NCBI GenBank assembly: GCA_964543795.1
Contig: CAZIZN010000017.1
Coordinates: 1 to 64,000 of the forward strand
DNA: 64,000 nucleotides
Direction: 5' to 3'
Source: JACKIC01 sp964543795
GTDB lineage: Bacteria > Planctomycetota > UBA1135 > UBA2386
Made by a program: the position numbers and the translations under genes. Of this stretch, positions 27,934 to 35,865 are shown piece after piece (the first letter of the stretch is position 1; each line of letters begins with the position of its first letter). A model generated the notes under the pieces. That model ran no database searches and was not told the origin of the DNA. It saw only the letters and a program-made list of their open reading frames with translations.

Positions 27934-28323
27934 TCAGCCGGCGGAACCCCGGCGCGCGGTGACCTCGATCTCGATGCGCATCGCCGGGTCCGCGAGCCCG
28001 GCGGAGAACATCGTCGCTGCCGGGCGGATCTCGCCGAACGCCGCGCGCAGGACCGGCCAGCAGGCCTCGAACTCGCGCGCGTCCGGCAGGATGTAGGTGA
28101 CCCGGACGACGTCGCGCAGCGAACTGCCGGCCTGGGCCAGGGCCGTCTCGATGTTGCGCAGGCACCGTTCGGCCTGGGCGACGACACCCACGGGCAGTTG
28201 CATCGTCGCGTAGTCGTAGCCGGTGGTGCCCGAGACGAAGATCCAGTCGCCGTCCACGACGGCGCGCGAGTAGCCGATCCGGGCCTCGAACGTCGAGCCG
28301 GAGCCGATGAGGGTGCGCTTCAT
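27934..28323 (-). CDS. RidA/YjgF/UK114-family protein
   Basis: 129 residues, normal for the family. Members hydrolyse reactive enamine/imine intermediates. The features Y-S-R-A-V-V-D-G-D-W-I-F-V-S-G-T-T-G, then Q-A-E-R-C-L-R-N-I-E-T-A-L and the C-terminal M-R-I-E-I-E-V-T-A-R give the fold and the expected substrate-binding Arg. It sits 10 bases after the MFS gene on the same strand. The exact subfamily is not certain. Confidence 0.9.
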   Translation of the reverse strand: MKRTLIGSGSTFEARIGYSRAVVDGDWIFVSGTTGYDYATMQLPVGVVAQAERCLRNIETALAQAGSSLRDVVRVTYILPDAREFEACWPVLRAAFGEIRPAATMFSAGLADPAMRIEIEVTARRGSAG

Positions 28324-28333
28324 GGCGGCGAGC

Positions 28334-29713
28334 CTACGTCTTCGTGGTCGCGCCGTCGCTCCTGCGCGCCGCGTCGTGCAGGCCCAGACCGAGCGGCAGG
28401 GTCGACAGCACGAAGGCCGCGGCCAGGAAGAACGGCGAGGCGATGCCCCAGTGGTCGAACGCGTAGCCGTAGGCGAGCGGGGCACCGATGCGGGCGAGGC
28501 CGCCGAAGGTCTGCTGCAGGCCCATGTAGAGGCCCCGGTCGCTGCCCGGCACGACCCGCGAGAGCAGCGCCGTCACGCACGGGAAGGTGAACGCGGTGCC
28601 GAGCGGGATCAGGCCGGTGGTCAGCGCGAGCAGCGGCAGCGTGTCGGCGAACGGCAGACCGGCCACGCCTGCGGCGAGCGTGACGATGCCCAGGCGCGAG
28701 AGGCGCGCCTCGCCGAGCCGGTCGACGAGCGGGCCGAGCGCGAGCGTGCGGGCGAACACCGAGATCGCGCCGATGTAGAGGAAGAAGTAGCCGATCGTCG
28801 CCTCGTCGATCGCGAAGCGCGCACCGAGGAACAGGGCGAGCACGGTCGTGACCCCCTGGAAGGCGCCGATCGCGATCGCGTAGGTCAGGATCAGCCGCGA
28901 ACTCGTGGCGAGCGGCTGCAGCACCACGGTGCCGAGCGCGCGCGCGATCGGCAGGCGCGGCTTGTCGGGGGCCGCGCCGCGGTGCGCGGTCGGTTCGGGC
29001 AGGAACCGGAACGTCACCGCCATGGTCGCAAGGCACATGGCCGCGGCGAACAGGCCGGGTGCGGCGTGGGCCCATTCGGGCCCCGGCGACCCCAGCCAGC
29101 GGTCGGCCTCGCCGCCGACGCGGATCGCCCAGGAGCCGAGCACGGGTCCCAGCGCGACCCCGAGGTTCGTCGACGCCGAGAGCCAGCCGAGTGCGCGCGC
29201 GCGCTGCGCGGGTTCGGTGGTGTCCGCGACGTAGGCCTGGATCACGCCGACGGTGCCCCCGCCGGCACCCTGCACGAGCCGCGAGAGCAGCAGCAGCGGC
29301 AGCGATTCGGCGAAGCCGAACACCACGTACGCGACCGCGGACGCGGCGAGCGCGGCGAGCAGCGCGGGGCGACGGCCCCTGCGGTCCGAGAACCGGCCCC
29401 AGAACGGCGCGCTGATCAGCTGGGCGAGCGTGAACGCCGCGGCGACGACGCCGGCCAGCGTGGCCACGCCGACGTGCGCGCCGAGCAGGTCGACGCCGCC
29501 TTCGCCCAGCCGTTGCACGTAGAAGGGCAGCAGCGGCACGATCATCAACAGGCCGACCATGTCGAGGAACGCGCAGAGCATCAGGGCCAGCAGTCGCCGC
29601 GGGATGCGCGGCAGTTCGCGCGCGATCGTGAGCACGAGCAGGGCGCCGATCACCGAGAACGCCGCCGTCGCGGCCGGTGACGTCAGTTGCGCGACGAGGT
29701 CGTGGACAGGCAT
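28334..29713 (-). CDS. MFS transporter
   Basis: 459 residues with about 12-13 membrane helices. The loop motif G-R-F-S-D-R-R-G-R-R-P between helices 2 and 3 is the major-facilitator signature, and G-P-V-L-G-S at helix 5 is the drug/H+ antiporter motif C. The overall form resembles TetA-like DHA1 exporters. The substrate is unknown. The ATG at 29713 is chosen; upstream in-frame GTGs lie in arginine-rich, non-protein-like sequence. Operon with the RidA gene. Confidence 0.88.
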   Translation of the reverse strand: MPVHDLVAQLTSPAATAAFSVIGALLVLTIARELPRIPRRLLALMLCAFLDMVGLLMIVPLLPFYVQRLGEGGVDLLGAHVGVATLAGVVAAAFTLAQLISAPFWGRFSDRRGRRPALLAALAASAVAYVVFGFAESLPLLLLSRLVQGAGGGTVGVIQAYVADTTEPAQRARALGWLSASTNLGVALGPVLGSWAIRVGGEADRWLGSPGPEWAHAAPGLFAAAMCLATMAVTFRFLPEPTAHRGAAPDKPRLPIARALGTVVLQPLATSSRLILTYAIAIGAFQGVTTVLALFLGARFAIDEATIGYFFLYIGAISVFARTLALGPLVDRLGEARLSRLGIVTLAAGVAGLPFADTLPLLALTTGLIPLGTAFTFPCVTALLSRVVPGSDRGLYMGLQQTFGGLARIGAPLAYGYAFDHWGIASPFFLAAAFVLSTLPLGLGLHDAARRSDGATTKT

Positions 29714-29849
29714 GCGGCGCGGCCACGTTCGCCACCGCGTCGGGCCGGCGCAAGGATCGTCTGGGCGGGGTGGGCCGCGCGGCGGCAGGCGAAACGTTCC
29801 ACGCCGCCGTCGCACGGGGCGCGCCCGCTCGCCATACTGCTCGCCCTTC

Positions 29850-31796
29850 ATGCTCACCCTGTCCGGCGTCACCAAGGCCTACGGCGACCGCACCCTGTTC
29901 GCCGACGCCGGGTTGCAGGTCAACCGCGGCGACCGGATCGGTCTCGTCGGGCCCAACGGCGCGGGCAAGTCGACGTTGTTCTCGTTGATCCTGAAGGAGG
30001 AGCCGGCCGACGACGGTCGCATCGACCTCGAGCGGGATTGCCGGCTCGGTTACCTGCCGCAGGAGAGCGCGCCCGTCGGCGACGAGAGCGCCTTCGAGAT
30101 CGCCGTCGCGATCACCCCGGACTTCCTGCGCGTGCGCCGGCAGGTGCTGGCGTGGGACCGCGAGCATCCGATCGAAGCGCAGCATCCCGAGGAGCTGCAC
30201 GACGACGCGCACGAGCGCTACCACGAACTCGACGGCTACCGGGTCGAAGCCAAGGCGCGCCAGATCCTAGGCGGGCTCGGCTTCCGCGACCGCGACATGG
30301 ATCGGCCGGCGCGCGAACTGAGCGGCGGCTGGGTGATGCGGGCGCACCTCGCGCGCCTGCTGACGCTGGAGCCGGACCTGCTGATGCTCGACGAGCCGAC
30401 GAACCACCTCGACCTCGAGTCGCTGCTGTGGTTCCAGGACTACCTGCGCGGCTATCCGGGCGCGATCCTCGTGATCTCGCACGACCGCGAGTTCCTGAAC
30501 CACCTCGTGTCGGGCATCGTCGAGATCCGCCACCAGAAGCTGGTCCGCTACACGGGCAACTACGAGAAGTACCTGGCGCAGCGCGAGGCGAGCGATGCGC
30601 AGCACCTCGCGGCCTGGAAGAACCAGCAGAAGGAGATCGCGCACCTGCAGGCGTTCGTCGACCGCTTCAAGGCCAAGGCGAGCAAGGCCACGCAGGCGCA
30701 GAGCAAGCAGAAGCAGATCGAGCGCATGGACAAGATCGAGGCGCCGGTCGCGGACGACAAGAAGGTCGGCTTCCGCTTCCCGCAGCCGCTGCGCAGCGGC
30801 CAGCGCGTGCTGACCCTGCGGCAGGTGCACTTCGCGTACGGCGAGACGCGGGTCTACGAGGGCATCGATCTCGAGATCGAGCGCGGCGAACGCATCGTCC
30901 TGGTCGGACCCAACGGTGCCGGCAAGTCGACCCTGCTCAAGCTGCTCGCCGCGCGCCTCGAGCCGCAGCGCGGCGAGCGCGTGCTGGGGCACAACGTGGC
31001 CGCGGGCTACTACTCGCAGTACCGGGTCGAGATGCTGCAGCCGGGGCGCACGGTGCTCGCCGAGGCGCTCGACACCGAGGCCAAGGTCACCGAGCAGTTC
31101 GTGCGCACGCTGCTCGGCTCGTTCCTGTTCTCGGGCGACAGCGTGCACAAGAAGGTCGAGGTGTTGAGCGGCGGCGAGAAGAGCCGGCTCGCGCTGGTCA
31201 AACTGCTGCTGAACCCGCCGAACCTGCTGTTGATGGACGAGCCGACGACGCACCTCGACATGTCGAGCATCGACGCCCTCGTCGACGCGCTGCGGCAGTT
31301 CGAGGGCACGCTCGTGTTCATCTCGCACGACGTCTACTTCATCAAGGCCCTCGCCAACAAGGTGATCCACGTCGCCGCCGGCGAGCTCACGCACTACCAG
31401 GGCGACTACGAGTTCTACCTGCACAAGACGAAGTCGACCTCGGCGCGCGCGGCGCTGACGGCGGGGGCGGCGGGCACGGGCAAGCCGCCGAAGCCCACGA
31501 AGGGTGCTGCGGCGAAGCCGCCGCCCGCGGCGGGCAGCCGGGAGGCGCAGCGCGCGCGCGAGGCGCAGCAGAAGCAGCTGCAGAAGAGCGTGCTGCGGCT
31601 CGAGCAGGAGATCGCCGAGCTCGAGCGCCGGCAGACGGCCATCGGCGAGCAGCTGGCGCAGCCGGAGATCTGGAACGACGGCCCGCGCGCCGCGGCACTG
31701 AGCCACGAACTCGACGAGTGCACCGAGCGCCTCGCGGTCGTGATGCCGCAGTGGGAGGCCGCCATGCTGCAGCTCGAGGCGCTGCAGAAGGGCTGA
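29850..31796 (+). CDS. ABC-F family ATPase (YheS/Uup-like)
   Basis: 648 residues with two ABC domains and no membrane helices. Walker A is G-P-N-G-A-G-K-S-T in both; the signatures are E-L-S-G-G-W-V-M-R and V-L-S-G-G-E-K-S-R; the Walker B blocks are L-L-M-L-D-E-P-T-N-H-L-D and L-L-L-M-D-E-P-T-T-H-L-D. The linker I-A-H-L-Q-A-F-V-D-R-F-K-A-K-A-S-K-A is the tRNA-contacting P-site motif of the YheS group, and a coiled coil lies at ~570-648. ABC-F proteins act on stalled ribosomes. CATACT ends 11 bases before the ATG, suggesting a short or absent leader. Confidence 0.94.
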   Translation: MLTLSGVTKAYGDRTLFADAGLQVNRGDRIGLVGPNGAGKSTLFSLILKEEPADDGRIDLERDCRLGYLPQESAPVGDESAFEIAVAITPDFLRVRRQVLAWDREHPIEAQHPEELHDDAHERYHELDGYRVEAKARQILGGLGFRDRDMDRPARELSGGWVMRAHLARLLTLEPDLLMLDEPTNHLDLESLLWFQDYLRGYPGAILVISHDREFLNHLVSGIVEIRHQKLVRYTGNYEKYLAQREASDAQHLAAWKNQQKEIAHLQAFVDRFKAKASKATQAQSKQKQIERMDKIEAPVADDKKVGFRFPQPLRSGQRVLTLRQVHFAYGETRVYEGIDLEIERGERIVLVGPNGAGKSTLLKLLAARLEPQRGERVLGHNVAAGYYSQYRVEMLQPGRTVLAEALDTEAKVTEQFVRTLLGSFLFSGDSVHKKVEVLSGGEKSRLALVKLLLNPPNLLLMDEPTTHLDMSSIDALVDALRQFEGTLVFISHDVYFIKALANKVIHVAAGELTHYQGDYEFYLHKTKSTSARAALTAGAAGTGKPPKPTKGAAAKPPPAAGSREAQRAREAQQKQLQKSVLRLEQEIAELERRQTAIGEQLAQPEIWNDGPRAAALSHELDECTERLAVVMPQWEAAMLQLEALQKG

Positions 31797-31830
31797 CGGC
31801 GGCGCCGGCGCACCCGCGGCGGATCAGCCC
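31790..31830. terminator. Bidirectional terminator, ABC-F and acyl-CoA dehydrogenase genes
   Basis: GGGCTGA (31790-31796) pairs with TCAGCCC (31824-31830); the two arms contain the TGA stop codons of both convergent genes. The 27-base interior is GC-rich and can pair further. Confidence 0.65.
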
Positions 31831-33920
31831 GGCTTCTTGCGGACCTGTGGCTCGAACGGGTGCGCGAACGGCTGCGGCGCGACGTCCTTCAGCAGCGAAC
31901 ACTGCCCCTTCTCGACGTCGTCGCCGACGCCTGCGACCAGTCCGCGCAGGCGCTCCATCTGCACGAGCCCGGTGAGCAGCCGCAGGCCCCTGACGCGCGT
32001 CATGAGCTGCTCGCACTGCAGCGCGGCGACCCGCTGTTCGCTCGGGTCGTGCTTCGCCGCATGGTGGCACAGGGCGAGCATCGTCACGAGGTGCTCGATC
32101 GCCTTGCCGAGCCGCTGCAGCGGGATCTGCGCCCGCGTCAGCTCGAGCTGGAACCAGAGGTTGATGCCGAGATAGGCCCAGCGCAACCAGCGCAGGCGCC
32201 GTTCGGCGAAGCGCGCGTAGCCGCGCAGGCCTTCGGGCAGGAGCTGGTAGCGCGGGATCCAGCCGGTCGGCACGAGCAGCAGCGGCAGCAGCAGCAGTTC
32301 GACCAGCAGGTTCCAGAGGATCCACAGCTTCAGCCGCCAGAACGAGCCGTTGCCGAGCAGGCGCGACGTCGCGAGCAGGACCTTGCGCGGCTGGTCGAAC
32401 ACCGTGAACGGCGTGATGCGCAGCAGGCGCTGCGCCGGCGGCAACGGCTTGCCGTCCGCGCCGACGTTGATCGACTGCAGGACGCCGAGCATTCCGGCCA
32501 TGTAACGGCTCGTCCACGTGTCGGTCACGTCCTTGACCATGCCCATCAGGATCAGGTCGTCTTCGCCCTCGACGACGCCGAACACGTGCATGTTGTGCCG
32601 CGCGTCGTGTACGCGCGAACGCTGGTCGAACGACCGGCCGCCGAGCACGCGTTCGCAGGCGATCTGCGACTCGAGCGCGCTCGTCGCGGCCGCGGACTTC
32701 GTCAGGTCGCGCAGGCCGGCGAGATCGACGCCGCTCTGGTCCTGCTGCAGCGAGAGGTGGCTCAGCGCGCGCGACTGCAGCGCGCCGCCGAGCATCCGGC
32801 CGAGGTGCTGGCGCGGCAGTTCGTGTTTGATCACCATGCCGCCGACGCCTTCGCGGCTCGTCGCGTAGGCGGCGGCGTCGGCGGCGAACATGCGCTGGTA
32901 GCCGGCCGCCATCGCCGCGAGCATGCAGCGGCCCATGCGCAGGCAGTAGAACAGCACCTCGACGCCGTCGGCCTGGATCTGTTCGCTGACCGCGAGCGGG
33001 TAGTTGTCGAAGTGCAGGCGCGAGTTGAAGTTCGCGGTGAACGCGCCGGTGCGCGAAGGCTCGCAGCGGAACTCGTGGTCGCAGCCGTCGCCGCGCACCC
33101 GGTCCTGCTCGGGCAGTCGCGTCACGAAGAGTCCGACCTTCTTGCCGTCCTTGCCGAGCCGGGCGACGACGCCGACCAGCGCGCCGTGCGTGGCGTTCGT
33201 GATCCAGAGCTTGTTGCGGTCGCCGCCGGCGAACAGCCGGAAGCCGCCCCGCGGGTCCTCCTCGACGTAGGCGCGCACCTTCTTGGCGTTGACGCCGATG
33301 CCGACCTCGGTGAGTCCGAACGCCATCAGCTGGCCCTCGGCGACGAGCGGCAGGAAGGTGCGCTTCTGTGCGTCGGTGCCGTAGGCGAGCAGCGAGCCCG
33401 CACCGATCGTGAGTTCGCCGGAGATCTCGACCGCGAGCGGGCCGAGACCGTTCGCGGCGAGTTCTTCCTCGAGCAGGGCGAGTTGGACGTAGCTGCCGTC
33501 GCGGCCGCCGAACGCGCCGGGCACCGTGAAGCCGTAGGCGCCCGCGCCGGCCACCGTCCTGCGGAGCGCAGCCGACAGCCTGCCGTCGGCGGTGAACGCT
33601 TCGCCGCGCGCGAGGCAGTCGAGGGCCGCCCCGAGGATCGCCGCATCGGCGCCGCCTGCCCGATCGGCGGCGCCGGCGCCGCCCTGCAGTTCCTCGGTGT
33701 CCGGGCGGGGGCCGTAGATCAGCCGTTCGACCAGCCCTTGTTTGCTGCGGCCCAGGCGCGCCGCCGCCTGGCGTGCGGCATCGTCGAGTGCGCCGACGTC
33801 GCGCGCCGACTCAGCGTCGCCGGCCGCCGCCAGCGCCTGCGCCGCGGTCGAGGGGTTGGGAGAGGGGGGCTGGTTCGGGCTCGGGGGGATGGTCACGGCG
33901 CGTGTTCCGGGGGCGAGCAT
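31824..33920 (-). CDS. Acyl-CoA dehydrogenase family protein, long form
   Basis: 698 residues from the ATG at 33920 (a GTG at 33938 is possible). The acyl-CoA dehydrogenase fold covers about 115-500, with F-G-L-T-E-V-G-I-G-V-N in the flavin/substrate loop and A-C-E-R-V-L-G-G-R-S-F near the usual Arg-Gly-Gly block. The extra ~200 C-terminal residues include a hydrophobic stretch (W-N-L-L-V-E-L-L-L-L-P-L-L-L-V-P) and a helical domain, as in large FadE-like or membrane-associated dehydrogenases. It probably oxidises long acyl-CoAs; the substrate is not shown by sequence. Confidence 0.85.
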   Translation of the reverse strand: MLAPGTRAVTIPPSPNQPPSPNPSTAAQALAAAGDAESARDVGALDDAARQAAARLGRSKQGLVERLIYGPRPDTEELQGGAGAADRAGGADAAILGAALDCLARGEAFTADGRLSAALRRTVAGAGAYGFTVPGAFGGRDGSYVQLALLEEELAANGLGPLAVEISGELTIGAGSLLAYGTDAQKRTFLPLVAEGQLMAFGLTEVGIGVNAKKVRAYVEEDPRGGFRLFAGGDRNKLWITNATHGALVGVVARLGKDGKKVGLFVTRLPEQDRVRGDGCDHEFRCEPSRTGAFTANFNSRLHFDNYPLAVSEQIQADGVEVLFYCLRMGRCMLAAMAAGYQRMFAADAAAYATSREGVGGMVIKHELPRQHLGRMLGGALQSRALSHLSLQQDQSGVDLAGLRDLTKSAAATSALESQIACERVLGGRSFDQRSRVHDARHNMHVFGVVEGEDDLILMGMVKDVTDTWTSRYMAGMLGVLQSINVGADGKPLPPAQRLLRITPFTVFDQPRKVLLATSRLLGNGSFWRLKLWILWNLLVELLLLPLLLVPTGWIPRYQLLPEGLRGYARFAERRLRWLRWAYLGINLWFQLELTRAQIPLQRLGKAIEHLVTMLALCHHAAKHDPSEQRVAALQCEQLMTRVRGLRLLTGLVQMERLRGLVAGVGDDVEKGQCSLLKDVAPQPFAHPFEPQVRKKPG

Positions 33921-34069
33921 GGTGCCCGCTTGGCGCACCGGAAGGAACGTCTTAGTGACGGCACCTTCGTGCAGGGCCCGGCGGCGACCACCGTTTGTCC
34001 CTGGAAGCGCTGCAGGTGCCCGCGTAGCGTTTCTCGCCCCAAATCAGGACGCATTCCACAGACCCGAAC

Positions 34070-34681
34070 ATGACCGAAGTGACGACGACCCAGATCGGAC
34101 AGACGCTGCCCGACTTCGAGATGGACACCTTCCTGCCGACGACCCAGGACTTCGGCAGGTTCAGCCTCGCCGAGCAGAAGAAGAACGGGCGTTGGACGGT
34201 TCTCGTCTTCTACCCCGCGGACTTCACGTTCGTCTGCGCGACGGAGTTCGCCGCGCTCGCCGACCAACACGCGGCACTGCAGAAGGTCGGCTGCGACGTC
34301 CTGACCGTCAGCACCGACACCAAGTTCACGCACCTCGCGTGGCGCAAGCACGAGGGCGAACTCGCCAACGTGAACTACCCGATGGCGGCCGATCCGACCG
34401 GCAAGGTCAGCCGGCTGTTCGGGGTCTACCTCGCCGACGCCGGTGTGGCACTGCGCGGCACGTTCATCATCAGCCCCGAGGGCAAGCTGGTGGGAAGCGA
34501 GATCAACCAGCTCAACATCGGCCGCAACATGGAAGAGCTGACGCGCAAGGTGTCGGCGTTCATCCACTTCAGCAAGCTGCCCGAAGAGGCCTGCCCCGCC
34601 ACGTGGAAGAAGGCCGGTGACAAGTCGCTGAAGCCCAGCGCCAAGCTGGTCGGCAACGTGCACCAGGCGATGAAGGGCTGA
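34070..34681 (+). CDS. Peroxiredoxin (AhpC/Prx1 type), cysteine form
   Basis: 203 residues. A 2-Cys peroxiredoxin that reduces peroxides. The peroxidatic Cys56 lies in F-T-F-V-C-A-T-E-F and the resolving Cys175 in E-E-A-C-P-A-T-W. The next gene is a close paralogue in which the codon for residue 56 is TGA. A 7-bp GC hairpin (34691-34714) follows the stop, so part of the transcription may end between the two. Confidence 0.95.
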   Translation: MTEVTTTQIGQTLPDFEMDTFLPTTQDFGRFSLAEQKKNGRWTVLVFYPADFTFVCATEFAALADQHAALQKVGCDVLTVSTDTKFTHLAWRKHEGELANVNYPMAADPTGKVSRLFGVYLADAGVALRGTFIISPEGKLVGSEINQLNIGRNMEELTRKVSAFIHFSKLPEEACPATWKKAGDKSLKPSAKLVGNVHQAMKG

Positions 34682-34690
34682 TCCGCACCC

Positions 34691-34714
34691 GGGCCCGGCC
34701 GACCGGTCGGGCCC
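34691..34714 (+). terminator. GC hairpin between the two peroxiredoxin genes
   Basis: GGGCCCG (34691-34697) pairs with CGGGCCC (34708-34714) across a ten-base loop. There is no T tract, so it may act as a partial terminator or mRNA-stabilising structure. Confidence 0.5.
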
Positions 34715-34745
34715 CAGCAACGACACGACCCCAAACGACACGACC

Positions 34746-35348
34746 ATGAGCGAAACCTCGATCCTGCAGGTCGGGCAACAGGTGCCCGACTTCACCCTGA
34801 CCACCTACGAGCCGACGACGAAGGGCTTCGGCTCCTTCTCGCTGAGCGAGGCGAAGAAGAACGGCAAGTGGACGCTGCTGTTCTTCTACCCGGCCGACTA
34901 CACGTTCGTTTGAGCGACCGAATTCGCTGCTCTGGCAGAGCAGCAAGAACGGTTCGCGAAGATGGGCTGTGAGATCGTCACGGTCAGCGCCGACACCCAG
35001 TTCGTGCACCTGGCGTGGCAGCGCGAAGAGAAGGACCTCGCGAACGTGAAGTTCCACATGGGGTCCGACCGCAACGGCGATCTGGCGAAGCAGTTCGGCA
35101 TCTGGAACGGCGGGTTCTGCCTGCGCGGCACCTACCTGATCTCGCCGAGCGGCATGCTGATGAACGCCGAAGTGAACTTCCTCAACCTCGGTCGCAACAT
35201 CGACGAGCTGATGCGCAAGTTCAAGGCGAACATCTACCTCGGCAAGAAGCCCAACGAAGGCTGCCCTTCGAAGTGGAAGGACGAGGGCGACAAGACGCTG
35301 ACGCCCGGCCCCGAGATGGTCGGCCGCGTGCACCAGGCCCACAACTGA
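34746..35348 (+). CDS. Selenocysteine peroxiredoxin (in-frame TGA at residue 56)
   Basis: One reading frame of 200 residues from ATG 34746 to TGA 35346-35348, interrupted only by TGA at 34911-34913. The protein is a 2-Cys-type peroxiredoxin like its upstream neighbour. The TGA falls at residue 56, in F-V-U-A-T-E-F, exactly where the neighbour has its peroxidatic Cys56. The resolving Cys173 (E-G-C-P-S-K-W) is intact, and sequence conservation continues without a shift on both sides. A long hairpin starts at the base after the TGA. This is best read as a selenoprotein; selenolate would speed peroxide reduction. Routine annotation would split or truncate it. The final TGA opens the P1 helix of repeat array 2. 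Confidence 0.9.
34914..34957 (+). promoter_or_regulatory. Bacterial-type SECIS hairpin
   Basis: Starting one base after the in-frame TGA, GCGACCG (34914-34920) pairs with CGGT-CGC (34950-34957, one T bulged), TTC pairs with GAA, and an 8-bp apical stem (34926-34933 with 34937-34944) closes a GGC loop. The loop begins 21 bases after the TGA and has G in its first two positions, as bacterial SECIS elements require. The matching region of the Cys paralogue lacks this hairpin. Confidence 0.8.
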
Positions 35349-35779
35349 GTCAGGTCGCCCGTAGGGCGAACTGACTCAGACCTGATGACGACGCCCCGAC
35401 GCGGGGACTGGCCGCGGNNNNNNNNNNNNNNNNNNNNNNNNNNNNNNNNNNNNNNNNNNNNNNNNNNNNNNNNNNNNNNNNNNNNNNNNNNNNNNNNNNN
35501 NNNNNNNNNNNNNNNNNCCGCTGGGGCGTCGCATGCCGCACGACACCGCGCGGCGTGCCGCGCAGGGCGAACTGACTCAGACCTGATGACGACGCCCCGA
35601 CGCGGGGACTGGCCGCGGGCGCACGGCGCCGCCGGCCCCGCTGGGGCGTCGCATGCCGCACGACACCGCGCGGCGTGCCGCGCAGGGCGAACGGACTCAG
35701 ACCTGATGACGACGCCCCGACGCGGGGACTGGCCGCGGGCATACGGCGCCGCCGGCCCCGCTGGGGCGTCGCATGCCGC
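35346..35779 (+). repeat. Structured tandem repeat array 2 (120-nt unit)
   Basis: Exact 120-base period: the segment ending in GACTCAG recurs at 35580 and 35700, and a first copy starts at the stop codon. P1 of the first unit is TGAGTCAG (35346-35353, with the stop codon) paired with CTGACTCA (35371-35378), one mismatch, then 6 bp and loop GTA. P2 is clearest at 35591-35598 (GACGCCCC) with 35643-35650, plus an inner GCGGGG (35602-35607) with CCCCGC (35636-35641). The array occupies most of the 517 bases before the Sec thioredoxin-like gene. Both strands translate openly because of GC content, but no start site or protein-like sequence supports a gene. Confidence 0.9.
35418..35517. other. Assembly gap (100 N) inside array 2
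   Basis: One hundred N. Comparing the flanks with the complete unit shows that the true missing length is 19 plus a multiple of 120 bases, so the gap is a placeholder. Confidence 0.95.
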
Positions 35780-35850
35780 GGTGCCAGCGCGCCTTCTTGT
35801 GCCGTTTCCGTGTCGGCGACCGCCTGCATGGCCGGCGCGCGGGGAGGCGC

Positions 35851-35856
35851 TATCCT
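35851..35856 (+). promoter_or_regulatory. -10-like hexamer TATCCT, near-leaderless start
   Basis: TATCCT ends nine bases before the ATG of the Sec thioredoxin-like gene. The 5' leader would be a few bases at most. No clear -35 box is seen. Confidence 0.4.
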
Positions 35857-35865
35857 CTTCGCACC

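Noticed and set aside
34911..34913. The TGA as a pseudogene mutation or sequencing error
   Set aside because: It hits exactly the catalytic Cys, the rest of the protein is conserved, a SECIS-like hairpin follows, and a second gene 1.1 kb away shows the same pattern. Raw reads would settle it.
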